From Actinopolyspora mzabensis (GTDB lineage Bacteria; Actinomycetota; Actinomycetes; Mycobacteriales; Pseudonocardiaceae): a DNA stretch of 64,000 nt. This document shows, piece by piece, positions 55,429-62,955 of this stretch. A program made the position numbers and the translations under genes. The notes under the pieces are model-generated. The model saw only the letters and a program-made list of their open reading frames with translations, was not told the origin of the DNA and did no database searches. Within the stretch, counting starts at the first letter, position 1. Each line of letters opens with the position of its first letter. The stretch covers positions 135,709 to 199,708 of the forward strand of contig NZ_FNFM01000009.1 of NCBI RefSeq assembly GCF_900101095.1, written 5' to 3'.

Positions 55429-57497
55429 CGCCGCTTGCCTTTCGGGTGGTTCTTCCGGTTCGCGTTGTCCCGTGTGCCGCTCCGCCGGTTACTCGGAGGC
55501 CACATCTGGTTCGGCAGCTTTTCGGACTTTTCCTCGTCGCCGCCCTGGGCGTTGGGAATGATCGGCAGTTCCTGGTTCTGCTCGTCGATGTCCGGCAGTG
55601 CCAGCAGCGGGTATCCGATCCGGGGGTTCGCGGTTTTGGAGCTCAGCTCCGTACCGCTGGTCCGCTTCCAGAACTCGTAACCCCGGTCGAAGTTCTCGGA
55701 GTCCTGCTGGTTCCAGTACGCGCCCGGCGGGTACCAAACCGAGTTCGGATTCACGGTGTTCGGTGACAGCGCCTTTCTCAGTTGCGGCCAGAGTTCGTGA
55801 GCTGCCGGTGCCTGTTGGCGCATCCAGCTCTGGAACTCCGCCCGGAACCGCTCCGGGCTCGGGTCCACCGGTTCTTGTGCCGCGCCGTACCGTGCCCCGG
55901 AACGGCGGATCTCACTGGCGTGCTCGTCGAGCTCGAACGTGCAGGAGCCGAGCCCGAGCGGGCGACCGCCGCCGACGTGCTGCCACAGTTCTCCGCCCAG
56001 CACCGAGCTCGGAGACAGGCAGGCCAGCAGGCCACCGAGCTGGACCTCGTCGACATCGGTGAAGGCGATGGTGACGGTGAAGCGGGTTCCGGTCGGGAAC
56101 AGCTTCGCCTCGCTGGTCATGTCGCTGTTGAGTTGGTGTTTCCGTGCCTCGGCTCGACTCGGCTTTCCCCCGTTCTCGGTTGGGGTGTGCCAGTAGTGCT
56201 TGCGGCCTCGGAGATCGCGCGGCTGATCACCTTGGTCGGCGGCCGAGCCCCACTCTCGCAGTGGCGGGTCCACCGCCGCGTTGCCTCGAACCTTGGCGTC
56301 GTTGACCAGGTAGAACTGCCCGGCGCCGGGACGTGGGATGCCCATCGGCGGCAGCGTCACTGACCACGGGGTCACTTCGTCCAGCGCCACCGCGTCGCCG
56401 ACGCGGACGTGGCCTCGGTAGGAGCGCTGCTGTGCTTTCTCGCTGTCCTTGCCCGCCGTGTCCGCGGAACCGAACAACCGGCAGCTCGGGCACAGCTCCT
56501 CGTGGTCACGGCAGGGCAGCAGTTCGGGCCTCACTCGGTCTCCGGCGGGGTACTTACCGGCGTGACGGCCGAGCATGCCCAGTCGCAGACTGTCGATCTC
56601 GCCGTTGGACTTCGTGGTCACCCACACCGGCTGGCCAGGGCGCAGTCGTTTAGAGGCCAGGTGTCGCCTGCCCAGCTCGTACCTGGTGCCCTGCTCGGCC
56701 TTGCGACCTTTCGGGACGTGGGTGAAGGTGACCTCGGTGAAGGGGTCCTGTTCGTCCCGCTTGCCCTGCTGGGCGGTGCGCAGCTCGTCGGCGTTCTCGA
56801 CGGCGCTGCGGAAGTCGTCCCAAACCTCTTGTTGAAGCTGTTGTTTGGGGGATTCGCCGGTGAAGCTGCGGATGTGCGCGTAGTAGGGCTGGTGCTGCTT
56901 GCGGGCACTCGCGTCGCTGAGTAGCACCACCCACTCACCTTCGGAGTGGTGGTGGGCTCGTACTGGCCTTCCGCTTTCGTCGTCGAAATCCACCTTCAGC
57001 CGGTCACCGGAGGTCAGCGGCTCTTCCTCGCGGTGGAGTCGCGCTAGTTCCTCCTGGCGCAGTCGGGCTTCGGTAGATCCCTTGTCGCACACTCGCAGCA
57101 CCGGTGGGGTGTCCTCGCTGTCGTGCCGCTCCACGATCGCCATGTGCCGCTTGCCGGATTTCTCCGTGGAGGCGGGATCGCGGTATCCGGGAACGAAGTC
57201 CTCGTCGAACACCCGCAGGCAGCTGCCGGTCAGGGTCTCGTGCAGCGAGCGCAGGGCTCCCTTCAGCGAGGAGCCGGGGATGATCGGGGTGCCGTCGGGT
57301 CTGCGCGGCAGGTCGGGCTCCGCTCGCTTCGTGTCGTTCATCTCGCGGATCAGCAGCGGGGTTCGCGCGTGGAGCGTGAGCACCAGCTTCCCCGAGAGCA
57401 ACTCGCCCTGTCCGAGGTGGCCGTGTGGTTCACAGCGATGTGGTCCGGCTTTCGGGAACGGAACGAAGGTGTAGGGGTTCACGAAGGTGTCGTTCAA
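55425..57497 (-). CDS. TIGR03986-type CRISPR RAMP protein
   Basis: A 690-aa multi-domain RAMP protein, first gene of the operon. The N-terminus NPYTFVPFP is the family hallmark; PIIPGSSLKGALRSLHE (71-87) is the first RAMP motif. A middle CPSCRLFGSADT zinc/glycine motif and a C-terminal LSPSSVLGGELWQHVGGGRP, LGLGS loop mark a second Cas7 domain. Long charged inserts lie at about 95-240. TIGR03986 proteins occur in III-D-like loci with Csx19. The start is ATG at 57497, 104 bases from the divergent TM-SAVED gene. Confidence 0.85.
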   Translation of the reverse strand: MNDTFVNPYTFVPFPKAGPHRCEPHGHLGQGELLSGKLVLTLHARTPLLIREMNDTKRAEPDLPRRPDGTPIIPGSSLKGALRSLHETLTGSCLRVFDEDFVPGYRDPASTEKSGKRHMAIVERHDSEDTPPVLRVCDKGSTEARLRQEELARLHREEEPLTSGDRLKVDFDDESGRPVRAHHHSEGEWVVLLSDASARKQHQPYYAHIRSFTGESPKQQLQQEVWDDFRSAVENADELRTAQQGKRDEQDPFTEVTFTHVPKGRKAEQGTRYELGRRHLASKRLRPGQPVWVTTKSNGEIDSLRLGMLGRHAGKYPAGDRVRPELLPCRDHEELCPSCRLFGSADTAGKDSEKAQQRSYRGHVRVGDAVALDEVTPWSVTLPPMGIPRPGAGQFYLVNDAKVRGNAAVDPPLREWGSAADQGDQPRDLRGRKHYWHTPTENGGKPSRAEARKHQLNSDMTSEAKLFPTGTRFTVTIAFTDVDEVQLGGLLACLSPSSVLGGELWQHVGGGRPLGLGSCTFELDEHASEIRRSGARYGAAQEPVDPSPERFRAEFQSWMRQQAPAAHELWPQLRKALSPNTVNPNSVWYPPGAYWNQQDSENFDRGYEFWKRTSGTELSSKTANPRIGYPLLALPDIDEQNQELPIIPNAQGGDEEKSEKLPNQMWPPSNRRSGTRDNANRKNHPKGKRR

Positions 57498-57601
57498 GCA
57501 CTGCCTCCCCAGGCTGCGCGAATCGAATGCGCGTTCGGCAGAACACCAGCGGTGATCACTGCGGTAGGTTACCGAACGATCATCGTTCGTGAGGGGGATT
57601 C
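57498..57601. promoter_or_regulatory. Divergent promoter region with palindrome, CRISPR operon / TM-SAVED
   Basis: The 104-base region must drive both the effector complex and its predicted membrane effector. A palindrome with 8-bp arms (CGAACGAT-C-ATCGTTCG, 57573-57589) lies directly before the GAGGGGGA ribosome site of the TM-SAVED gene. It is a good candidate for a repressor site acting on the effector. Confidence 0.6.
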
Positions 57602-58768
57602 ATGGTCAAATTCTGGCGTCGTCAGTCACTGCGAAGCGGTGAGACCCAGATCTTCACCGCGAACGCGCTGGTCGTGGTGGCCGCCTCGCTGATCACCGCC
57701 TCGCTGGCGCTGGTGCTGGAGGACCTGTTCCCGAAGGATCCGGACGATGGCTACGTCGTGCTGACGCGCTGGGCAGTGGGGATCTTGGCGCTGTGCGCGC
57801 TGCTGTCCGGGCTGGCCTGGCGCGCGTGGCTGCACCGGAGGCTGGGCACGCTGTTCTACGTCCACCTGCTCGACGAGTCGATGCCGAACTGGCACGAGCG
57901 CTCGCTGCGCGCCGCGCGAAGCAGCCGGATGTCGATGCGCTCGGTGGTTCGCTGGGTGGATCTCAAGCAGCGCACCAGCGGCGGGGTGATCGACGTCGTG
58001 CAACCGTGTCACGAGATCGGCGCGGTGATCGAGGAGGCGATCAACAACGATCGCGACGACACCGGCTACACCGTGGCACCGAACATGCTCTGGCCGATGG
58101 CGCTGACGGTCGGTGCCTACCTGCCGCACCCTGACAGCCTGCGGCTGCTCGAACTGCTGCCGAACAACACCGAGCAGCAGTTCGCGCTCACCGCACGACC
58201 CCGCAGCCGCACCAGTGCGGCGTTGAGCCGACTCGACGGGCGGTCGCACGGTCGGGGCAGGGTAGGGGTCTGGTTGGCTTTCGGAGATGCCAGCAAGCAC
58301 TTCTCCAAGGAGGGGTTCCGGCGGTTCGGTGTGGACGAGCTGCACCTGATCAGTTACCGGGGTGGAATGCCCGAGTCGAGTGGTCCCCCCGATTACTCGG
58401 CCGATGAGCTGGGGCACCTGGGTAGCGAGATCGCCGAGCACCTGGCGCGTATCAAGGCGGAAGCCGGGGAGCGGGAGCTCGTCATGATCGCGATGGCGCC
58501 CAAGGCGGTCGTGCTCGCCGTGGGGTGGCACCTCTCGCAGCACGAGTGCCGGTTCTTCCACGGCACGCACCTGATGCACTTCGACCGGGACAGCTACAGC
58601 TACATCCCGATGCGGGTCCGGGAGTCGCAGCCCACGACCCCGCCGTTGCCCTCCGAGGTGGATTCTGCTGCACCGGCCGACGAGTCCGGCCGGAAATCCG
58701 AGCAGCCGAGCGAGGAGCTCGAAGTGCATTCCGCCGAGCCGGAGACCGAAACCGTTCGCGACGGTTGA
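57602..58768 (+). CDS. Membrane SAVED-domain protein (predicted type III CRISPR effector)
   Basis: A 388-aa protein. Two transmembrane helices lie at about 18-40 and 52-76; a linker of about 110 residues follows. The C-terminal SAVED domain runs from about 195 to 340. It shows RVGVWLAFGDASKHF and the SAVED signature ELVMIAMAPKAVVLAVGWHL (292-311), then FFHGTHLMHFDRDSYSYIPM. SAVED binds cyclic oligonucleotides. The 2TM-SAVED layout is known from CBASS (Cap14), but no CD-NTase is nearby; the adjacent Cas10 has a cyclase motif. So activation by Cas10-made cyclic oligoadenylate and membrane disruption is the likely role. An acidic tail follows residue 340. Confidence 0.82.
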   Translation: MVKFWRRQSLRSGETQIFTANALVVVAASLITASLALVLEDLFPKDPDDGYVVLTRWAVGILALCALLSGLAWRAWLHRRLGTLFYVHLLDESMPNWHERSLRAARSSRMSMRSVVRWVDLKQRTSGGVIDVVQPCHEIGAVIEEAINNDRDDTGYTVAPNMLWPMALTVGAYLPHPDSLRLLELLPNNTEQQFALTARPRSRTSAALSRLDGRSHGRGRVGVWLAFGDASKHFSKEGFRRFGVDELHLISYRGGMPESSGPPDYSADELGHLGSEIAEHLARIKAEAGERELVMIAMAPKAVVLAVGWHLSQHECRFFHGTHLMHFDRDSYSYIPMRVRESQPTTPPLPSEVDSAAPADESGRKSEQPSEELEVHSAEPETETVRDG

Positions 58769-58805
58769 CCGAGGCCGTGTCCCCCTTGGCCCGAGCCGCC
58801 CGACG

Positions 58806-58829
58806 CGGCGATTTCGTGGGAAATCTACG
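58806..58829. repeat. Dispersed palindrome (family A, GTGGGAAATCTACG subtype)
   Basis: CGGCGATTTCGTGGGAAATC plus TACG, 37 bases after the TM-SAVED stop and about 100 bases before the first CRISPR repeat. Confidence 0.78.
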
Positions 58830-58869
58830 CCTTGCCCCGGATGAGGAAGGAGTGCCGAGTCAGCCGATG

Positions 58870-58929
58870 CCGCCTCACCGAGTGGTTCTCAACGCGCGCT
58901 CGCGCTGCTAACATCCCAGCGCAGTGAGT
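58870..58929 (+). promoter_or_regulatory. CRISPR leader 1
   Basis: The 60 bases before the first repeat match the leader of the second array: TGGTTCTCA-CAACGC-type stretch, GCT(A/G)..ATCCCAGCGCAGTGAGT immediately next to the repeat. Conservation at two sites, both on the 5' side of the less-degenerate repeats, supports leader function and + strand transcription. Confidence 0.75.
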
Positions 58930-59074
58930 GTAGGCCCCGCGCACGCGGGGATGGACCCTCCATGTACCTCTCGGCGCACTCGGGGAGTTCGTAGGCCCCG
59001 CGCACGCGGGGATGGACCGCATGTGCAGGCTCTCCCGCACCGGCCGGATCGGTAGGCCCCGCGGGGGGCAAACC
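58930..59074 (+). CRISPR. CRISPR array 1, 3 repeats, 2 spacers (type I-E-like repeat)
   Basis: Two intact 28-bp repeats (58930-58957, 58991-59018) begin GTAGGCCCCGCGCACG and end CGGGGATGGACC, with a 7-bp stem CCCCGCG/CGCGGGG. Spacers are 33 bp each (58958-58990, 59019-59051). The third repeat at 59052 is broken after GTAGGCCCCGCG. The repeat is of the type I-E class, although the adjacent cas genes are type III. No matches of spacers were sought. Confidence 0.95.
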
Positions 59075-59081
59075 ATCGCTT

Positions 59082-59103
59082 CGCCGCCACCCCGGTGGCG
59101 GCG
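59082..59103 (+). terminator. Hairpin after array 1
   Basis: A 10-bp perfect stem CGCCGCCACC / GGTGGCGGCG with a 2-base apex, 8 bases after the degenerate last repeat. It merges with a degenerate family A palindrome (59102-59122). It could terminate array transcription; there is no T-tract. Confidence 0.5.
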
Positions 59104-59555
59104 GCGATTTCCCGTGAAACGCAGATCTGTGAGCCGACGATTACGCCGCACTTGGTCGCGGCTGGCGAACTAGCGGTTCGAACATCATGAAGCCCGGTGA
59201 CTGTGTCCGGCAGTCACCGGGCTGCACTGTTATTCCCCATCCTTCATTGGCCGAGTGCCGACCACCCTCGAACAACCAGGCAACAGGCGTCTTACCGCCG
59301 CGAACCGCGTTCCATTCCGTGAGGGGTATTCGAGTGCGTCGGATGGCTTTTCGTGATGCGGCTGGACCACGGGATATGGCCCGAGGTCTGGAAAGAACCG
59401 GGAGAAGTGGGACGCGAGCGTGTACAGCTGCTGGTCACAGCATCGAAGATGAGTATGTGCTCGCTCTAGAGCTGGCTGAGTCAGCAGCCTGGCAAGCTGT
59501 GATGTTCGAACTTCCCCGGCTCTTCCGCAATCCCCGCTGCGATCGAATCAACGAC
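59104..59555. other. Non-coding stretch after array 1 with 13-bp-stem hairpin
   Basis: A perfect 13-bp stem AGCCCGGTGACTG (59191-59203) / CAGTCACCGGGCT (59211-59223) with a 7-base loop is the main feature; it is terminator-like without T-run. An open frame covers 59187-59693 on the + strand, but its composition is irregular and it overlaps a better minus-strand gene, so it is not called. Confidence 0.5.
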
Positions 59556-59816
59556 TCACGACACTGGACCGGTGTCGGCCATGGTACGCGGAGTCCTCTC
59601 GGGGAGGGTTGTCCCATGCTCTGCAGCGCCGCTGTTGTGCCGTGCGAACACCAGCGTGAGAGCTCCCATCGTGAGTGCTCCCAGCGGTATTAACGGCAAC
59701 AGTAGGATGCACAACATACTCGACGGAACACCACCGATCAGCATCGATGCTGCCAGGATAAGCATCCCTGTCAGCAGTGCGGCACCGAGGAAAAATTTCT
59801 CACGCATCCGATTCAT
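59556..59816 (-). CDS. Small two-helix membrane protein
   Basis: An 86-aa hypothetical protein. It begins MNRMREKFFLGAAL with positive residues, then two hydrophobic helices (about 9-28 and 31-56) and a polar tail. The ATG is 10 bases after the stop of another small hydrophobic frame (59827-59991), suggesting a pair. The region has lower GC than its surroundings, consistent with recent transfer. No family recognised. Confidence 0.55.
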   Translation of the reverse strand: MNRMREKFFLGAALLTGMLILAASMLIGGVPSSMLCILLLPLIPLGALTMGALTLVFARHNSGAAEHGTTLPERTPRTMADTGPVS

Positions 59817-59826
59817 CCTGTAGGCC

Positions 59827-59991
59827 CTAAGAAAACAGAACGATCCCTGATGACGTTAACGCGGTTAGAGCCGATACGCAAGCTAGCGCGACGATCGCCT
59901 TGCTGTGCCCGTTTTTGTCTCGTAAATACAATACGATTATGGCGGCGAGACACAAAAGGTTGACGAGGAGCAGCGTGGACACGGCGGACAC
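59827..59991 (-). CDS. Very small two-helix membrane protein
   Basis: A 54-aa frame from GTG (59991) to TAG. Two hydrophobic segments (about 3-23, STLLLVNLLCLAAIIVLYL, and 32-53, ending SGIVLFS) flank the charged turn RDKNGHSK, a clean helical-hairpin pattern. GAAAGG lies about 12 bases upstream, which is a weak ribosome site. The frame is closed by a TAA at 60030-60028. It could be a real small protein or the remnant of a longer one. Confidence 0.45.
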   Translation of the reverse strand: MSAVSTLLLVNLLCLAAIIVLYLRDKNGHSKAIVALACVSALTALTSSGIVLFS

Positions 59992-60503
59992 GACGATCAG
60001 CGGCCTTTCGGGGGAACGTTTCCGTGTTTAGAATACTGTACAGATTTGCCAGACGTTCCGAGCGGCGAACGCGTAGATCGCCGAAGCAACCGCCCAGGTA
60101 CACGTTGAGGCTGGCCTCTGTCCAGTCGGTGCGGTCGAGATATTTCTCTGCATGCCTTTGTCGGCGACAAGCGGTGGATCGTTGCTCGTTCCGAGGCTGG
60201 GGTGTCGTAAGGGACGGCCGTCCCAGCTCGCGCCGTTCTGGGGTCTCAGTGGTTGGTGGTGGCAGCAGTGGCCGCGCCGGTTCCGACAATCGAGAAGAGT
60301 GTTACCCCGTCGATGCGGAAGCAAACAACTTGCCAAACGAGATTTACTCCAATTTGGATGATATTGGAACCCGCTGAATTTTATTGCGAGATCAATGCTC
60401 GCAGTGTCCGCTCGGGCGGAGCAAGACGCTGTGTTGATTATCACGATGATTCATTTTCGTTTGACGGCGTCCAAGCGGGAACAAGATTCAGCCAAATCCG
60501 TAG
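59992..60503. other. Lower-GC stretch without supported gene
   Basis: About 510 bases, AT-richer than the rest of the window, especially 60340-60503. Open frames on both strands are short or have implausible composition. It may hold decayed genes between the small membrane pair and the Imm1 fragment. Confidence 0.4.
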
Positions 60504-60764
60504 AAACAGGATCCGGGTGGAGTAATTGCGATCCGCTGCTCGCTCGAACAAGTTGATACATTCCCCTGGAAGGATGAGTTGCGCATCACCCGTAACTCGG
60601 ATGTTGAGCCTCAGGTGGATCTTCTCACCGATGGCGGTACTCCTAGCTACTTCCCACGTTCCGCTGCTCTGCCACTGGGCGATATCCGCAAAGCTCTTGT
60701 CGAGTTCGTCTCCACCGGCAAACGTCCTGCGGGAGTCGATTGGGCGTGTTTCGACAGGCTGTGA
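60504..60764 (+). pseudogene. Imm1-family immunity protein, C-terminal fragment
   Basis: The frame ends in the Imm1 C-terminal pattern: GGTPSYFPRSAALPLGDIRK, then ALVEFVSTGKRPAGVDW. Imm1 proteins neutralise deaminase-type polymorphic toxins in actinobacteria. Complete members have about 130-150 residues; here a stop at 60501-60503 limits the frame to 86 codons, and no good start codon with ribosome site is seen (TTG at 60579 would leave 61 aa). No cognate toxin is nearby. It is probably a remnant. Confidence 0.5.
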
Positions 60765-60846
60765 GGAACCGACGAGTACTCCCTGGAGCGCATGTTCGGT
60801 GCGGCCGGTGAGATAGGCCCAGCGCACGCAGCAGCGTGGACAGTAA

Positions 60847-60877
60847 AGCGCCTCCGGAGTGCTGTTCCGGAGGCGCT
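60847..60877 (-). terminator. Terminator hairpin after DUF397 gene
   Basis: Perfect 12-bp stem AGCGCCTCCGGA / TCCGGAGGCGCT with a 7-base loop. On the minus strand it is followed by TTTAC, 19 bases after the DUF397 stop. Confidence 0.75.
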
Positions 60878-60895
60878 GTGTTCGTTCACTGGGGT

Positions 60896-61087
60896 TCAGT
60901 CGAAGCGGTCGGTCTTGACCGCGTTGATGAACGTGTCCCACTGCTGGCCGGTGGCGGTGAAGTATCCGGCCGAGCGGTTCTTGGTGTCGCGCACGGCGGC
61001 GCCGTCGTGGGTGCGGCCGACTTCGATGCAGGCGGACTGTTGTCCGGAATAGCTCGATTTGCGCCAGTCTTCGGGAAGTAATGTCAC
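60896..61087 (-). CDS. DUF397 protein
   Basis: A 63-aa protein with WRKSSYSGQQSACIEVG near the N-terminus and AAVRDTKNRSAGYF, the DUF397 hallmarks. The GTG overlaps the TAG of the upstream regulator by one base. DUF397 proteins pair with DUF5753 regulators (as in WhiJ/BldB-type systems of Streptomyces) and act as cognate partners, in some cases like toxin-antitoxin pairs. Confidence 0.87.
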   Translation of the reverse strand: MTLLPEDWRKSSYSGQQSACIEVGRTHDGAAVRDTKNRSAGYFTATGQQWDTFINAVKTDRFD

Positions 61088-61935
61088 TACTGTGCCTCCA
61101 TTTTGTCGGCGTATCGGGCGATGGTGTCCAGGGATTCGGTGGGGCTCATCGCTGTCTGCCGGAGGGTATCGGCTGCGTGTATGTAGTCTCGGATGTCGTC
61201 TTCGTCGTAGAGGAACGCTGATGATCGGAAGTGTTCCAGGTTGATGATGGGGGCTGCTTTGGGGAATTCGAACAGGATGAAGGCGCCTTCGAGGGTGAGG
61301 TGCCATTCGTTGAGGTCGCTGGGCACGACCTGAACGGTGATGTTCGGTTGTTCGGCCATCGCGATGATGTGGCGTAGCTGGTGTCCCATGACCGAGTGGC
61401 CGCCGATGAGACGTTGCAGTACGTGCTCGTCGATGAGTGTGTCGAATCGAGGTGCACCGGGGCGAAGCAGTACGTCGCGTCGGCCTACGCGGGTGGTGAC
61501 GCGCATGTCGAGTTCCTCGGTGGGCAGACCGGCCATGACGGTGCGTGCGTAGTCCGCTGTCTGTAGCAGGCCGGGTACGAGCATGGGGGCGACTTCGAGG
61601 ATGTGGGTCGCGGTGCGTTCGAACTCGATCAGTGTGGTCAGCTCTTTGTGGGTGCTCTTCGCTCCGGCGGCGAGCCAGTTGGGTTCTGCCGCGTCGCGGG
61701 CCATATCGATCAGGCGATCCCGCAACGCGCCGTCGCCTCCGGCAGCGGTAACAATGCTCGCGACATCTTCAGATGAGGGAACCCGTTCGCCGGTCTCGTA
61801 GCGAGACAGTGATGCGTTCGAGACTGTTGCCAGACTGGAAAGCTTTCGCTGACTCAGTGCTGCATTCTCTCGCACTTCTCGCAGCTCAGCGCCAAGAGCA
61901 CGAGCTTTCGGAGTCTTTCGTGCGTTTCCAGTCAT
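61087..61935 (-). CDS. XRE-HTH regulator with DUF5753
   Basis: A 282-aa regulator. An N-terminal XRE helix-turn-helix (LGAELREVRENAALSQRKLS, SNASLSRYETGERVP) is followed by a DUF5753 ligand or partner domain (EVAPMLVPGLLQTADYARTV, LIDEHVLQRLIGG). The ATG at 61935 lacks a ribosome site but TACGAT (minus strand, 61947-61942) and TTGAGG (61968-61963) form a promoter suited to a leaderless mRNA. It is paired with DUF397 and divergent from three small genes. Confidence 0.9.
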   Translation of the reverse strand: MTGNARKTPKARALGAELREVRENAALSQRKLSSLATVSNASLSRYETGERVPSSEDVASIVTAAGGDGALRDRLIDMARDAAEPNWLAAGAKSTHKELTTLIEFERTATHILEVAPMLVPGLLQTADYARTVMAGLPTEELDMRVTTRVGRRDVLLRPGAPRFDTLIDEHVLQRLIGGHSVMGHQLRHIIAMAEQPNITVQVVPSDLNEWHLTLEGAFILFEFPKAAPIINLEHFRSSAFLYDEDDIRDYIHAADTLRQTAMSPTESLDTIARYADKMEAQ

Positions 61936-62057
61936 GCTGCGATCGTACGGATGGCGGAGCTGCCTCAACGATCACCCGAACGGGGAATTGATGAACTGTT
62001 ACCGCATCGGCAAAGTATTGCGGTAACACGGAATCAATCTTGTTGGGAGGTATCGCC

Positions 62058-62282
62058 GTGCCAACCAGTTATGAGGTGCGTTATCCGGGTGTTCGGGTGC
62101 GGTGTGGTGACGAGTCGGGGTGGTCGTCGTCGTTGCTGGTGTGGATCTCGCGGTGGACGCCGGAGGTGATTCGGATCGAGACGCCGACGGTGTTCCACCG
62201 GACGGTGTGGACAGTGAACCAAGCTTCCCACCTGCGGGATGTGCTGACTGCGGCGATTCAGACTGGGGGTGAGCGGTCGTGA
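62058..62282 (+). CDS. Hypothetical protein
   Basis: A 74-aa protein, VPTSYEVRYPGVRVRCG then a Trp-containing beta-rich stretch. The GTG has GGGAGG 8 bases upstream. It heads a three-gene run divergent from the DUF5753 regulator and overlaps the next gene by 4 bases (GTGA). Such trios are often found next to DUF397/DUF5753 pairs in actinobacteria; function unknown. Confidence 0.7.
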   Translation: MPTSYEVRYPGVRVRCGDESGWSSSLLVWISRWTPEVIRIETPTVFHRTVWTVNQASHLRDVLTAAIQTGGERS

Positions 62283-62530
62283 CCAGTTATGCGGGCAGGT
62301 TGGGCATGTGGCTGGCCCACGAGCAGTGGAAGCTGGAACAGGCTTCCTACGACATCCCGGCGCGGCAGGCCACCCCGAGGCAGTGCGCCGAACTCGCCGG
62401 GGTGCTGCAGCGATTGTCGGATGAGCTGCGTGACTACGCCGCCGGACTGGCCTTCGGCGGCGGAAACCCGCCGGAATCGGGGTCGATCGACCCGCCGGAC
62501 GAGTTCCGCAGGCGGGGTGATGCGGAGTGA
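62279..62530 (+). CDS. Hypothetical small helical protein
   Basis: An 83-aa protein, mainly alpha-helical and polar (MWLAHEQWKLEQASYDIPAR, CAELAGVLQRLSDELRDYA). Starts at a GTG within the stop of the upstream gene and overlaps the next by 4 bases. No family recognised. Confidence 0.7.
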   Translation: MTSYAGRLGMWLAHEQWKLEQASYDIPARQATPRQCAELAGVLQRLSDELRDYAAGLAFGGGNPPESGSIDPPDEFRRRGDAE

Positions 62531-62955
62531 GCACCCATCCGGCGATGCTGCTTTCCACCGCCGTGGTGCTGGCCGCCACCGCGATCGTGCTGGGCGGCTG
62601 GGGCAACCGGGTCAGCTACCGGCCCCGCCATGCCGGTGGCAGCGGCCCGGCCGCCAGGCGCCTGGCCGCACTCCGACTGGAGTCGTATTTCCGCGACGAA
62701 CGCCCCACCACCGAGCTGATCGGCTGGCCGCTGTGCGACCCGGACGAGCATCCGCACCTGTTCCGCCTTGACCCACCGGCCCCCGTGGCACCGTCTTTGG
62801 AACCGGCACCGGCAGCGCCGCATCATCTCGCCAGCCCGACCACCGTGAATACCGCTCCCGCCATTTCCGCAGCCTCCCCTGAATCCGCATCGGCATCGGA
62901 ACACTCCGAGCTGGCACTCATGCGCCGCGTTCTCGACGGGTTGCACCGCCTCTAG
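62527..62955 (+). CDS. Hypothetical single-pass membrane protein
   Basis: A 142-aa protein with one N-terminal hydrophobic helix (MLLSTAVVLAATAIVLGGW), a middle region with RLAALRLESYFRDERPTTEL and a Pro/Ala/Ser-rich tail ending in a short helix (LALMRRVLDGLHRL). Third in the coupled trio. Function unknown. Confidence 0.65.
   Translation: MSTHPAMLLSTAVVLAATAIVLGGWGNRVSYRPRHAGGSGPAARRLAALRLESYFRDERPTTELIGWPLCDPDEHPHLFRLDPPAPVAPSLEPAPAAPHHLASPTTVNTAPAISAASPESASASEHSELALMRRVLDGLHRL

Noticed and set aside
57602-58768. CBASS interpretation of the TM-SAVED protein
   Set aside because: No CD-NTase or CBASS accessory gene is present; the adjacent Cas10 has its own cyclase motif.
59161-59190. tRNA-like GGTTCGAAC stretch
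   Set aside because: The flanking bases do not form a T-arm stem, and no acceptor or anticodon arm fits around it.
59187-59693. 168-codon + strand frame after array 1
   Set aside because: It starts inside a perfect hairpin, has irregular composition, and overlaps a better minus-strand membrane gene.
60028-60444. 138-codon minus-strand frame upstream of the small membrane pair
   Set aside because: The product has no hydrophobic core or motif, many His/Cys/Arg residues, and lies in the lower-GC stretch with no ribosome site.
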